DNA of 64,000 nucleotides from the NCBI GenBank assembly GCA_023614405.1, contig CM042692.1, positions 120,831,503-120,895,502 of the forward strand, in the 5' to 3' direction. A program made the translations under genes and the position numbers. Below are positions 1-10,982 of this stretch, in pieces. This stretch comes from Avena insularis. Lineage: Eukaryota > Streptophyta > Magnoliopsida > Poales > Poaceae. The notes beneath the pieces are model-generated. The model did no database searches. It saw only the letters and a list, made by a program, of their open reading frames with translations, and was not told where the DNA came from. Position 1 is the first letter of the stretch. Each line of letters begins with the position of its first letter.

Positions 1-134
1 GAAGCCATGCTACACACCGAGGGGTACCAGGAGATCAAGAAAAACATGAACCTATCCGAGAAGCCAGCTAGAAGGAGGTTCTAAAGCTGACTCTAGAATT
101 CAAGGCATCAAAAGAGACAAATACAACACCGCTG

Positions 135-1121
135 ATGGATGATGACCCCTCCAAGGTGACACAGATAGGCGTAGGCTTAGATCATGCATCAGAGAGAGTG
201 CTCGTCAAGTTCCTAAAAACTAATAAAGATATATTTGAATGGCAACCTTATAACATGACCAGAGTACCTAGGGAACTTGCCGAGCACTCTCTTAATGTGT
301 ATCCTGAAGCTAGATCCGTCAAATAGTCCTTACGATATTTCGGTGATGAAAAGAGCAAAGCTATAGCCAAAGAATTAGCTCGACTAGAACTAGCTGGATT
401 TATTTAAGAGGTCATCCATACTGAGTGGGCAGGTAACCCTGTAATGTTCCCTAAAAAAGACACTGTTGATTTAAGGATTTGTATTGATTATACTTCCTTG
501 AACAAGGCTTGTCCCAAAGATCCGTTCACTTTGCCTAGAATTGACCAAGTTATCGACTCAACGGCAGGCTGGGAACTCCTCTGTTTTCTAGATGCATATT
601 CCGGTTATCACCAAATACATATGAAGGAGTCGGATAAATTGAATACTTTGTTCATCACCCTCTTCGGAACCTTATGCTACGTAATGATGCTTTTCGGCCT
701 AAAAAACATAGGAGCTACATATCAGCGCACTATGCAATGTTTCCTCCATGACCAAATCGGACGCAATGTACATGCATACATGGACGACATAGAGGTAATG
801 ACCAAAACGAAGGAAACGTTAATTTCTGACTTGGAGGAAACATTCACTAATCTACAAAAATACAACATAATGCTTAACCCAAAAAAGTGTTTATTCGGAA
901 TCTCATCCGGAAAATTGTTAGGTTTCATTGTGTCTCAGAGAGGCATAGAAGGGAACCATGACAAGATAAAGGCTATACTCAACATAACTATTCCAACTCT
1001 CCTGAAGGACGTACAGTGGCTGACTGGTTGCATAGTAGTGGTGAGTCGGTTTGTTAGCTGGCTCGGCGAAAGAGCCGCACCATTATACAAGCTCTTGAAG
1101 AAAACTGACAAATTTGTCTGA
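135..1121 (+). pseudogene. Tat-type pol remnant: linker plus reverse transcriptase
   Basis: Reverse transcriptase remnant of the upstream gypsy element; it would have copied element RNA into cDNA in cytoplasmic particles. Positions 135-326 encode the linker before RT, with the phrases QIGVGLDH and PRELAEHSL. A frameshift or stop region follows, and 444-1121 is an open 225-codon stretch. That stretch contains RT block 2 (RICIDYTSLNKACPKDPF), the first catalytic aspartate in FLDAYSGYHQI, the YMDDIEV active-site box, and the FGLKNIGATYQR and GFIVSQRGIE blocks. The reading frame is broken between 326 and 444 and ends at a stop at 1119-1121, so it is not a functional gene. The family call is strong; the exact limits are approximate. 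Confidence 0.85.
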
Positions 1122-1990
1122 ACTGAAGAAGCTGAAGCTGCCCTCCAAGACCTGAAAGCAGTACTCTCATTCGCCCCTATTCTTGCAGCACCGAAACCCC
1201 AGGAACCTATGTTTCTTTACAAAGCTATGACACACGGAGTCATCAGCTTCGTCACTGCGGTGGAGAAAAAAGACGAAACCAGGAGCACTTGGTGCAGCCT
1301 CCGACTTACTATCTTAGCGAGATCCTGACAGAGTCAAAATGGCGATATCCATATAATTAAAAGCTAGCCTATGGCATATTCTTTGCCGCTAGAAAGCTAT
1401 GGCACTATTTTCAAGAGAACAAGATCGGTGAGCACAACTCCCGTGAGAGACATAATCAACAACAACGATGCCACAAGATGTGTTGTCAAGTGGGAATAAC
1501 AGCTTTTGACATTGAGTACAACCCACGGACAACAATCAAATCTCAGATACTTGCCAACTTTGTTGCTGATTGGACAGAGACGGCGGAAAACACTAGTACC
1601 CCGGAGTCAGAATATTGGACCCTACACTTTGATGCGTCTAAAGCACTCGAGGGATCGGGGGCTAGCGTGGTGCTCAAATCACCCCAAGGAGATAAGGTGT
1701 TATATATATTACATATTCACTTCGAAGCGACCAATAATGTTGTCGAGTACGAAGCACTATTACATGGACTTGGGATCACTAAAGGCATTGGAGTTCGCCA
1801 AATCATGTGCTAAAAAGACTCGGATCTAGTTGCTCAGCAAGTATCAGATCACTGTAGGGAAAATAAACACATGGAAGCTTACCGAGCTGTCATGGATGCA
1901 TTATCTAAATAGTTTCAAAGGGTTTGAGGTTCAACACATCCCTAGAGCTGAAAATGAGGAAGAGGATGCGCTATCAAGATAAGGTTCTGC
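1122..1990 (+). pseudogene. Tat-type pol remnant: RNase H region
   Basis: RNase H part of the same polyprotein, now interrupted. The first half (about 1130-1470) is the RT-linked RNase H and reads only in pieces. From about 1612 there is a second RNase H-like domain. It has LHFDAS with a candidate catalytic Asp, then VEYEALLHG with a candidate Glu, and just after an in-frame stop at 1811-1813 the phrase KDSDLVAQQV with a third acidic residue. An extra RNase H between RT and integrase is characteristic of Tat-lineage elements. Several stops and a further frameshift follow before about 1990. Confidence 0.7.
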
Positions 1991-2279
1991 ACGGATACAG
2001 GTCCCGGATGGTGCTTTTCTAGAGCACCTAAAAGTTCCCTATATCACAGGAGTTGATGAGGAGTACCCGACCAAATCTGACTCACTGCTAATAGTAGTTC
2101 TGGCTATTATTCCTAGATGGACAAAACCCTAGCTTGATTTCTTTGTAGATGGAAAATTACCCGAAGACAATGTTCTGAGCCGGCAGATTGTCCCACAAGA
2201 AAAATCAATGGTGAGCTCTATAAGCGGAGTGTATCTGGGGTCGTTCGGCGCTATGTATCTCCGGAAGGAGTGGAAATCC

Positions 2280-3370
2280 TAAGGGAAATCCACAAAGGCA
2301 ATGCGGCCATCACGCTGTAGCCAAATCCTTAGTGGCAAAAGCTTTTTAACATGGATTTTTATGGCTTACAACTAAGGCATATGGCGAGAAAATGGTAAAA
2401 ATGTGCAAAGGCTACCAAAAATAAGCCAAACAAGCCCATATTCCAGCTGCCTAGCTGCGAACAATTCTGATTACATGTCCCTTTGCGACCTGGGGGCTTG
2501 ACATGGTAGGACCGTTTAAGAGGGCACCAAGTGGATTTACCCACCTACTAGTGATGGTAGATAAGTTTACAAAATTGATTGAGGCTAAACCCATAACAAA
2601 TTGCAATGGAGCCATACTATAGAAAGTTCGTTGAGGATGCCGTCATTCGATTCGGCTATCTACACAGCATTATTATAGACAATGGGAGCAATTTATCAAT
2701 GGGAGAGCTCGTGGTATTTTGCAAAGAGCAAGGGATCTAGCTCGATATTGCATCAGTCGCACACCCACATGTCAATGGACAAGTCGAAATAGCTAACGGT
2801 CTTATTTTACAGGGCCTCCGACCTCGCCTCTAAGCACCACTTCACTGTGCTACGGGAGCTTGAGCGGATGAATTACCGTATGTTATATGGATCTTGTGAA
2901 CTACTCCAAACAGGTCAACCAGATATTCTCCTTTCTTCTTGTTCTATGGCGCAGAGGCAATACTTCCGAGTGACCTGATTCATATTTCTCCCTGAGTCGC
3001 TGCATATATCGAAGAGGATGCCAAAACTTGCTGACAAGATTACCTCGATATACTCGAGGAAGTTCGTGTCATTGCTGAACAGATATCTACAGCCTATCAC
3101 CAGAAGTTACGCAAGTATCATAGTCAAAGAGTCAAAAATTGTTCCTTCAGAAAAGGTGATCCGGTTCTCCGACTAGTGCAACAAAGAAAGCACAAACTGG
3201 CCCCAATTTGGGAAGGACCCTTCATGATTAGCAGAGTAGTGCACAAGGGTCATACTATTTAACCGATATGAGACCAATCAAGGAAAGACCTAATACTCCG
3301 TGGAGAAAGAGAGCTGGCGGTTGTACAAATCCAGATAAGTTAGATTGTCCATGGAACATTGCTCAGCTAC
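2280..3370 (+). pseudogene. Tat-type pol remnant: integrase
   Basis: Integrase remnant, recognisable only by joining frames by eye. Near 2475-2600 the translation shows CPFATWGLDMVGPFKRAPSG followed by THLLVMVDKFTKLIEAKP, which is the start of the integrase core with its first catalytic Asp. Near 2660-2710, HSIIIDNGSN supplies the second Asp. From about 3090 the C-terminal domain reads YHQKLRKYHSQRVKN, then APIWEGPF, and the polyprotein tail resembles the usual NIEHLRRFYP-type ending of this lineage. Multiple stops and indels make it non-functional. Confidence 0.75.
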
Positions 3371-4327
3371 GCCCCTTCTATTCTTAAGTTTTCTTTTCTT
3401 GTAATCATACATATGTACATGTTCAAAGTGAAATAAAGTATTGGTCTCCTCAATGTTTTTTCTGAGATGTTTTAGTACCATCTTATTTCCGAATGATCAT
3501 GTCAAAATTCGAAAATCCTAGAATGCTTGATAGTACTTTATGCTCATGTTTGTTTTGGTTAGATTTCCGATTATATAAAAAATGCTACCTTCGGGTGTAA
3601 GTCTCATTTTATGTTTAGACTTTGGTTTTTATCTAATTGCTTAGACGCATGCATTTTTGAGTAGTGAATTGTTGGTACTGGAAGCCACCTATGTTTCCGA
3701 TTTTAAACTGGTTTAGCAATTGAGCTCCGTTGCTCGACAATGTTTCCATGCTAAATGTTGGCCGACTCATGAAAGGGATGAGGCAGAAAAGCCAGATAAA
3801 CAATAAATATGAACCAAAAGTGCTTAAGTAATTTTCCAGCACGGCAAAAACAACAAAGTGTTAGAGTAAAGTCATAAGTTCTTACATAATAGCACATCCA
3901 GATAATTTGTTTATATTACACCACTTGTTTCTGAATAATGCATAGTTTTTTTGGCTCTATGCTACAGGTGGAGGAGAGGGAGGTCTTGCCGGTTCACTGG
4001 TGCCAGCATCCACATCACCATGATCCTTGTCCAATACGATGCCGTCAGACTTGGTCTTCTCGTTGTTGTCAGAGGCTTCAGTTTATTTGGTAGGGGGCTT
4101 GGCGGCACAGCAACAGACTAAGAGAACGGCTTGGAGAAATTAGTCATCTCGTCCATGCGACAAGCGTATCCAACATAAGACTCCCAAATGTCTCTGACGT
4201 TTTGTTTGTCGCTGTCTTCATCAACAGTCGAAATACCCTTGATCACTTACCAGATCTCCATATTCTCATGGTGACTCATCGCCATGGTAAGGGCATCCTG
4301 GGCAACTTTTTGAGAATACGACATCTT
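3371..4327. other. Spacer between pol and antisense ORF, no gene seen
   Basis: About 950 bases of AT-rich sequence without a supported reading frame on either strand. In Tat-type elements a non-coding spacer commonly lies here. Short open stretches on the minus strand (3290-3481, 3633-3842) have no recognisable motif. Confidence 0.6.
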
Positions 4328-7105
4328 CTAGTCCTCAACAAGTTTTAGCAGTTCCTTGGCCTTGTCCCTCACCTCAAAGGCACAAATCACGTATAAATCA
4401 GAGAGATTAACAACTTCGCCAGTTTCTTCAAGCATCTGACAGAAGTCATGGATCAAATCCCCGACTGCGACAAGTCGGCTGGTGCGGGAATCGGAAGAAG
4501 ATGCATATAGAATGTTGAGGGGTCCTGTGAAAAACAAGGATTAGTAAATCTGACAAAAATAGTTGGAAAATTTTAAAGAGAATGAAAGGATTTGACATGG
4601 GAAATTACCAAAGATGTTATCATCGACTTTGGCCTTTTCCTTTCATTTCCGCCTTCAAATCTGTGATATCTTTGTCCCGGAGGGCAATGGCTTGCTCAAG
4701 TTTCTCAGTGGCATGGTTGCTGGATTCCAACAAATTTTTCAGGCTCTTTTCGTGCTCGTCCTTGATTTTCTCATGTTTGGCACGAAGGTCGGCATTCTCC
4801 TCCTCCAATACTTTGAAATTGTATGCCTCCTCCACCATCTTGCAAGATTGCTTCAGCAATCCTGATATCGCAAAGGATAGTCGAATTACAATTTGGCAAA
4901 GAAACTAAAACAAACATGAGAGTGAGAAATGTTTACCTTCTGCCTCGTCCTTCTCAACTTTAAGCTACACATTTCTAGGTCGGAGAGATTTTACCTCTTT
5001 CCACTTGGTGCATATGTTCTTCAACAGTTCCTAGTTGTAACAAGCAACTTTCTATAAGTCAGAATAATAACAAGAGTCAGAAGTCAACTAAGACTCAGGC
5101 TATTATTTTAACTAAGTTAAAGTCCATCACGAGCCTTAGGGGCTACACTACTTCATTCTTTGGCATCCTAAAAGCATAAACTCAGATATTGCATTTCTAG
5201 TTCCTATCCAACTCTATTCTTGGTGGCTAGAGGATACGATATAAAGAAAGTAAAAAAGAGTCGGTTCAAGAATTACAGTTTGCTCATGATGTAGTTTTGT
5301 GAGGCTGGTGTTAATCTTGATAGAAACTTTTTTAGATAGGGTTAAGGGTTGTATCTATCGAGGTGGAACTCCACCAACCCTCATCTGTTGTTCCCGAAGA
5401 TGAATCTTCCCTAGCAAACTTTCAAGCTTCGCATCTTCAATCTCCTGGGCCTCCTCCTCGGCGGATAATTTCTAGGCCTCTAGGCAGGAACATGCAAGTT
5501 CTTGGATTTCTTTCGCATTCTTCTTGGTAAGTCCAAGATTGGCCGAGCCAGGATTCTTCAGGAGATTGTCGGCAAAAATATCAGCTGAGGGATCATTACC
5601 CTTCGAGGGTTCACCCTTATCTATTCCCAAGTCACCAACGGTGACATTGGCTTGTGAACTTGCATTCACTGGCTCTTCGAATTGAGCCTCAACATCTCCA
5701 GCGCATGGAGACGGAATATCCTCCGGCGCTGATGATGTGTTGGGGTTGGGAGTCGGAGGAGCGGTGGCCGGAGAAGTCAAGTTTAACTTTCACTGGAGCA
5801 GCGTCTTTCCGATTTCCCCTTCCCCTTCACTAACGATTTAGCTTTGAATCATAAGGATGAAAACTGTTATGATTCGGAAATAATATAAGCAAAAGTACAG
5901 AGTCATGATAGAAGAACTTACTTCTTGACAACTTGCAACGCTTGCGGGCTAGCCAAAACAACTAGAGCCCTACGCTTCCTGATGAGTGCTTCCGTTAATT
6001 CTTCCAGCTTCTCCTCCTCATAAATGGGTATCGGAACCTTCCGATGGATAACCCTCGAGAGGAGAAAGCTCCGACTTAGGAAGGCCAGCATGCTGAAAAT
6101 TCGAAAATATCTCAGCATTGTGGATGGGTAAAGGATCAGAGATGGTGATAAGACAAGAAAATAAAGTTGGAAAAACTTACTGGAACCAGGGGATTTTCCG
6201 TGGTGTACATATGCATGTCGATCTTCGGGGCTTTCCAGTTAACCCGTTCCTTGATCAGCCACTGGATCCAGGTTCCTTGGAGGGAATCCGAAGTGGAATG
6301 ACCTTCAGGATATCCTTCTTGTTGGAGCTAACTGAATGGATCAGTCGGTCACCATGATATTGCAGAGGCTGGATCTAACATTCCAACCAGCAGTGCACTC
6401 AGTTAGATCCCTTCAAACCTTTATTTTTCATCAAGAACTCAATCCACCTCTTGGAGTGGATCAAGTCCTCAGTCAGAACCGACACTTCTGCATCCCAAGA
6501 ATCTTGATGGGCTGCAGCACCATCGATGAAAACCGGCAAACTTTCTGGTTTGCCAGGAGCCAGCATATCCTTATGATAAAATAAGGTTGCTGGCCACTTC
6601 TTCACTGAATCACTAGCTAAAACCTTAGGGTAGACTTGGTTTCTCCTAAGGACTAAGCTAAGATTACCGGTTGTGTAAGGAACGCTGATAGTGATAGAGT
6701 TCTTCCGGGTACCAAAGTAGTACCGAAAAAGTAGCAGACTCGGCCTAATCTCGAGAAACCCCTCACAAAGAGGTCCGTGGGCACTAAGCTCTAGCAATGT
6801 ATTCGGGGGAAGATTGTGAAGCTGAACACCGTAATAATTGATTACCTCGGAAAAGAATTCCGATGGCGGGAAGCTGAGACCGCGATCGATGTGGTCGCGA
6901 AGTGAACACGCTCGTCGTCGCGTGGCGCTAGGATGGCTTCGTTGAAGCCGCTCCGCCATGCGCCGGCATGGAGGTAGCCTTCATACTCCATGAACCGGAG
7001 CTTGTTGTCATTGATGATGCTCGGGATCCAGATCCCGTGCCACTTATTCTCCTCCGCCGCGGTTGAGGACGATGTTGCGCCTACCACACTAGAGGAATCA
7101 GCCAT
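4328..7105 (-). pseudogene. Spliced antisense ORF of Tat-type element (PF04195-like)
   Basis: Gene read opposite to pol. The N-terminus starts with ATG at 7105 (MADSSSVVGATSSS). After a frameshift around 6842-6959 the protein continues to 6399 with SFPPSEFFSEVINYYGVQL and a run rich in aromatic residues. This matches the plant 'putative gypsy type transposon' domain (Pfam PF04195) found in antisense ORFs of Tat elements. Downstream pieces (about 6181-6357, 5922-6092, 5472-5780, 4620-4859, 4328-4524) are separated by short intervals with GT...AG borders on the minus strand: 6093-6180, 5842-5921, 4862-4936 and 4525-4608. The 4620-4859 part is a strong coiled coil. In-frame stops (for example at 5472-5474) show it is broken. 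The role of such ORFs is unknown. Confidence 0.7.
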
Positions 7106-7653
7106 CTCGTCGGAGATGACCAGGAATTGGCGGCGCTGGTGCCTTTGGTGGAGGAAGGAAGGGGATGGGTAAGTGCATGAGTTTGAAAGGAAGAAGGATC
7201 ACTAGAGCAGTGGTGAAAAGAAAAATTAGGGTTTTATCCCTCTTGTAACCCCTCTATGCGGAGATTAGCGCTAATCGTGCTGGATTTCCACCACACGGAA
7301 CGGCCAAGGTAGCTTCCTCGCAAAGGCTCCACCACCTCGATCTTCGTGTTTGCATTGAAACGATGCCTCGATTCCACGCAATACGGGACCCACCGACGGT
7401 CACGCTAAAGGAGTAAATGTCAGTGACATGACAAGACGTGAAAAGTTGTCAGGTCACGTCACCAGACCATTTTCCAGCTCAGTTTAAAATGAGCATGGAA
7501 ACGGGTATGATGTGATAACAAGTCTGACTTGCTGAAGACTCGAATCCTATAATTTTTTGAAGTTTTATGAACCCTACAAGATTCTGCAGCCGACAAACAT
7601 TGAATCTAGACGATAAAATCCGACTTTGGATCTTGGAGGCTTTCGGGGGCTAC
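7106..7653. other. Leader of antisense ORF and polypurine tract
   Basis: No protein gene seen. The last bases (about 7641-7653, TTTCGGGGGCTAC) form the polypurine tract that precedes the 3' LTR of the plus-strand element. The 7106-7300 part should include the promoter and 5' leader of the antisense ORF, but I see no clear TATA box. Confidence 0.55.
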
Positions 7654-8177
7654 TGTTGGGGATATACTTTCCGGGTATACCCACAGTGACTCACTGACCA
7701 GGGTGGCTCACTTCCGGGTTAGAGTTATGCTCCACGGGCGGCCAGTCAGGGAAAGAAGATGGAACCTCGTCCGGCTACAGGAAGACCCAGAAGACTTACC
7801 GACTTAAGCCTGTAGATAGACTTGTAGTCCAAGTTTTACCTTTGTACCAACTTTGTATCATAGCTGGATTGAACTCTCCTATAAACCCTAGGCCGGATGA
7901 CTATATAAGCCGTCCTAGGGAGCAGCCTTTAGGGCTACAGCCACAATAATCAATCTCATCTCGCATAGGCGAAACCAACCCTTGTAATCCGTTGTTACTT
8001 CCGGCTCTACCGATATACTGTATTGCAAGCAGAAGTAGGATCCGTCCACCGCAGTCGGATCTGAACCTGGGTAAGCTTGTGTGCTCACCGTCCCGGACCA
8101 CCGTACGTCTCACACCCCGCCTTTTCCCACGCTTGGAGGACCCCTTCATGGCGTACTTGTCTTCAATCCGACGATAA
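7654..8177 (+). repeat. 3' LTR of Tat-type element
   Basis: Begins TGTTGGGGATATAC directly after the polypurine tract and carries a TATA box (7902-7909). The 3' end is not certain because the matching 5' LTR is outside the window. The sequence continues with LTR-like character to the first copy of a 14-bp direct repeat at 8165-8178, where a poly(A) retroposon is joined. A length near 520 bp is the best estimate. Confidence 0.6.
7902..7909 (+). promoter_or_regulatory. TATA box of Tat-type LTR
   Basis: TATATAAG lies about 250 bp into the LTR, the usual place for the U3 core promoter. Transcription in the element sense would start roughly 30 bp downstream. Confidence 0.6.
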
Positions 8178-8178
8178 A
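8165..8178 (+). repeat. Target-site duplication, left copy
   Basis: AATCCGACGATAAA, paired with 8988-9001 (two mismatches), bounds the poly(A) retroposon. Confidence 0.6.
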
Positions 8179-8987
8179 GAACATGGGCGAGCGTAGGCAA
8201 AATCAACATGGCCGCTCCTATCATGGGCGATCTCCTTCTGCCCCCAACCTCACCACCGGCCCACCGCCTCCTTTCCCTGCCTACTCTGTTGGTCGCTCCG
8301 GCCACAGGAGGAGGTGGAGACCCGGTGCTTCGGCTCTAGCTATAGTTAGGGTTGGCTTGGATTTTCCTTGGGGCGCTGATTCTATGGAGGAGACGACGCC
8401 ATATCGGAATAATTTGCTCCTGCTTTTCCTCCATCTCGACGTCACTCCTACCGGCGGCATCAGGGGGCAGGTGGCCCGGTCGTCTCGTCGGTCTCTCCAT
8501 CCGGTGGCATTCGTGTCAGGTGGTCGATGTTCGGCACTTTCGCTGGTGGCGGTCGTGTCGGTTGTTGCTGTTGTGTTTGATGTCTTGCAGTTGTGCATGT
8601 GGAAGACGGCAGGCGGCGGCGTTTCTCTTCTTCGACTGTGTTGGATGAAGATGACGGCTTCGGGATCTAGTGATCACGGGGAAGATCCCCGGGCGACGTG
8701 CCACAAAGTCTCGGGCTCGTCACTTATGACGACTCGGTTCATTGGTTCGAAAAGCATCCTTCTATGTGATGGTGCTCTCCCAGATCTTGGTATGGCGGTT
8801 GATCACCTGTTTTCCCGGAGGACGACGGACGATGGTTCGGCGAGGCATGAGTTTCTCCAAGGGTAGAATTGTAATTTTATTTGCGGAGTTCTTTGTGCAA
8901 AATTGCTTGATTGGCATGTTTGTCTTAGGTGTTGATCATATATGTAATCTTTGGATTGTCTAATGAAATATATGGTTCCTTAAAAAA
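8179..8987 (+). mobile_element. Poly(A) retroposon (truncated LINE or processed copy)
   Basis: An approximately 810-bp insert ends in a run of eight A at 8982-8989. It is flanked by near-identical 14-bp direct repeats at 8165-8178 and 8988-9001 (12 of 14 positions match). A poly(A) end with long, variable target duplications is the hallmark of LINE-mediated retroposition. The body is GC-rich at its 5' side and AT-rich before the tail, like a 3' UTR. I recognise no protein domain; the open frame crossing 8081-8866 also crosses the insertion junction and is not credible. It could be a 5'-truncated LINE or a processed pseudogene. Confidence 0.6.
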
Positions 8988-9001
8988 AATCCGAAGACAA
9001 A
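8988..9001 (+). repeat. Target-site duplication, right copy
   Basis: AATCCGAAGACAAA directly follows the poly(A) tail and matches 8165-8178 at 12 of 14 positions. Confidence 0.6.
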
Positions 9002-9196
9002 CTCCATGAACCATCTAACAACGATTACAACCACTAGCACAAACTGCAGTTGCACCACTTTCTTTGACCCTACACATCGAAGCCGGACAAAATCTATCAT
9101 CATAGAGATTGTTACGGTAGACAGACAGAACTAGTCGTGCTAAGTCTCGAAACAAAGGGAAGCAAACACATCGGACTTGACAGAACACACAATGGT

Positions 9197-9202
9197 TTTA
9201 TT
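9197..9202 (-). terminator. Poly(A) signal of carboxylesterase gene
   Basis: AATAAA on the minus strand, about 180 bases after the stop codon. This gives a plausible 3' UTR for the gene. Confidence 0.5.
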
Positions 9203-9379
9203 ACTGTTAAAATGTCAGCTTACAAAGGAAAAATCAAACCGTTCTAATCCAATCCAATCCAGTTGAACGGTAAGAAATCGAAGCAGTCACGATTCACAAA
9301 TGATCAACACCAGCGAGCAACGCAATCACACGCACACAAAGCCGACCGACAAACGCGTGCACCGGGGACACACACACCG

Positions 9380-10441
9380 CTACAGACGAGCGACGCAGCG
9401 GTAGCGGCGGCCCACGAATGTTCCGATGTCCTCGACGAGCTCGGCGATGCGCGCCGTGGTCTCGTCATTTTCGGGCTCGGACTCGGCCTTGCCGTGTCTC
9501 AGGTAGAAGATGTGGTCCACGTCGGAGCTCAACGACAGCTCCACGTGCTTCCCGGCGCGCCGCATCGCGTTGCAGTACTCCACCTGCCGGTCACGCATCG
9601 AGTCCAGCATCGCGATGTTCACCAGTAGCGGCATGGGCATGGCGGCAGCGTCGCCGACGACGGGCCAGATGTAAGGGTGGTCTCGGGTGGCGCCGTCCGG
9701 GAGGGCCAGCGCCATGAACCTGCCCACCAGCTCGCGGTCCATGTACCTGTGCACCGGGTCGGTCGACTCGGACCGACTCGGCGCGGACCGGGTAAACCCG
9801 GGGTTGAGCAGGATGGCTCCAGCAAGCTGGACAGGACCCCCCCCCGGCTCCGACGAGCTGAACCCGGCGGCTACCTGGTGCACCAGGTTGGCTCCCGTGC
9901 TGTCACCGATCAGAAACACACGTGACAAGTCGGCCACGGCCCTGAGCCTGTTCACCGGGTCAGACGTCGGCTCGGCCACCGGTTCAGTCGGCAGCACGGG
10001 ATGCGCTAACGACTTCAGCCAGTCGATGGCGGCATAGCCGGCAGCTATGGACGCCGGGAGCGGGTTCTCCGGGGCAAGAGGGAGGGTGATGGACACGATG
10101 CCGGCGACGGGGATCGAGGCGGCGAGGAGGGCGTAGAAGGAATGGTACATCGTCCAGGTAGGGTCGCTGATGCAGAACGCACCGGCGTGGAAGTGGAGCA
10201 GCACGGGGAGGCGGCGGCCCGCCAAAGGGGCAGCCACCGGGAGGTACAGGCGGAGGGGTGGGTCGGCTGGGATGTCATGCACCGTCACGCCGTTGCGTGG
10301 CACGTCGTACGGTGCGATGGCAGCTGCCAATTGGTGTGCCGCCGGGGGAGGGCCGGGCCGCTCCACTGTGCCGTCGTCGTAGATCTTGATCCAGCCGGCG
10401 ATGTCGTCGACTAGTACTTTCTTGCAGCAGGTGCTGGCCAT
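9380..10441 (-). CDS. Carboxylesterase (alpha/beta-hydrolase fold-3, CXE type)
   Basis: Intact single-exon gene of 353 residues, GC-rich like grass coding sequence. It belongs to the plant carboxylesterase/GID1 branch of the hormone-sensitive-lipase family, which are cytosolic ester hydrolases with varied small-molecule substrates. The nucleophile is in GDSTGAN (Ser181), the acid in AMLDSMRDR (Asp280) and the base in DVDHIFYL (His310), so the triad is complete. The oxyanion-hole motif, normally HGGG or HGGA, reads HAGA at residues 85-88, an unusual Gly-to-Ala change. The start at MASTCCKK fits family length; an upstream ATG at 10570 would add 43 residues of unlikely composition. No signal peptide or membrane segment is visible. 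The nearest relatives are probably carboxylesterase 15-like proteins; the substrate is unknown. Confidence 0.9.
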   Translation of the reverse strand: MASTCCKKVLVDDIAGWIKIYDDGTVERPGPPPAAHQLAAAIAPYDVPRNGVTVHDIPADPPLRLYLPVAAPLAGRRLPVLLHFHAGAFCISDPTWTMYHSFYALLAASIPVAGIVSITLPLAPENPLPASIAAGYAAIDWLKSLAHPVLPTEPVAEPTSDPVNRLRAVADLSRVFLIGDSTGANLVHQVAAGFSSSEPGGGPVQLAGAILLNPGFTRSAPSRSESTDPVHRYMDRELVGRFMALALPDGATRDHPYIWPVVGDAAAMPMPLLVNIAMLDSMRDRQVEYCNAMRRAGKHVELSLSSDVDHIFYLRHGKAESEPENDETTARIAELVEDIGTFVGRRYRCVARL

Positions 10442-10528
10442 TTTCTTGTGGCTTTTGGTGCGTGCCTGTCCCTGAGCTATAGATGTTGGTGGTCTCGCTT
10501 GATGAGATGGTAACCACGGGTTAGGAGT

Positions 10529-10538
10529 CCTTATGTAG
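10529..10538 (-). promoter_or_regulatory. Weak TATA-like element of carboxylesterase gene
   Basis: CTACATAAGG-like sequence on the minus strand, about 90 bases upstream of the start codon. It is not a canonical TATA box, so this is tentative. Confidence 0.25.
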
Positions 10539-10570
10539 AGAACACCCCAAGGATCGCTGTGGGTGTTCAT

Positions 10571-10982
10571 TTTGATTTGTAAGTTTAGTTTTAGATACCG
10601 TGGTTTGCCATAGTCGACATTTCTCTCGACGAAAGGAAAATAATTTCGTGGATATGACCAGATATTTCAGACGCTGCCGTCCATGCTGAATTTAATTTGT
10701 AAAGTTCATATATTAGTATTATGTGAGTAATGTCAGATAGAAGGGATTGGTGCAAACGATTGACTTGCATTATCTGCTAGTGTGCTGCTTCCACTTTCTG
10801 CAGAAAGTAATTATCAACAATGCATTATACACTTCTGCAGTTGTAATCAAATTTTCGTCAATGAAGTCTATACTTGTCTATTATATCTTTTGAATCGGTA
10901 TAACGATAGCCATATCGGTGACCCAGCACAACAATATAGATTGGAGTCTTTGTTTCCCAAGAATTGCGCCCGCGGTATTCAT
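10571..10982. other. Intergenic, upstream of carboxylesterase
   Basis: No gene, repeat or RNA recognised. It should hold distal promoter sequence of the minus-strand carboxylesterase gene. Confidence 0.5.

Larger units (their letters stand above)
1..8177 (+). mobile_element. Ty3/gypsy element, Tat/Retand-like, left-truncated by window
   Basis: This is the 3' portion of a degraded LTR retrotransposon. Read left to right it holds a protease-RT linker, reverse transcriptase, RNase H, integrase, a long spacer, an ORF on the opposite strand, a polypurine tract and one LTR. RT phrases such as DYTSLNKACPKDPF and DAYSGYHQI, an additional RNase H domain and an antisense ORF after pol are features of the Tat lineage. 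The 5' LTR, gag and protease lie outside the window. Many stops and frameshifts show that it is old. The right limit is inferred from where a poly(A) retroposon interrupts or abuts the LTR. Confidence 0.85.

Noticed and set aside
8081..8866. 261-codon open frame on plus
   Set aside because: It spans the LTR end, the target duplication and the retroposon body; no motif; an open frame in GC-rich DNA by chance.
9263..10414. Several open frames antisense or out of frame to the carboxylesterase gene
   Set aside because: They are shadows of a GC-rich coding sequence; only the minus-strand frame has a catalytic triad and family motifs.
10442..10570. Upstream ATG extending the carboxylesterase by 43 residues
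   Set aside because: The extension is Pro/Arg/Thr-rich leader sequence; family members begin near MAST/VDDIAGWI, so the start at 10441 is preferred.
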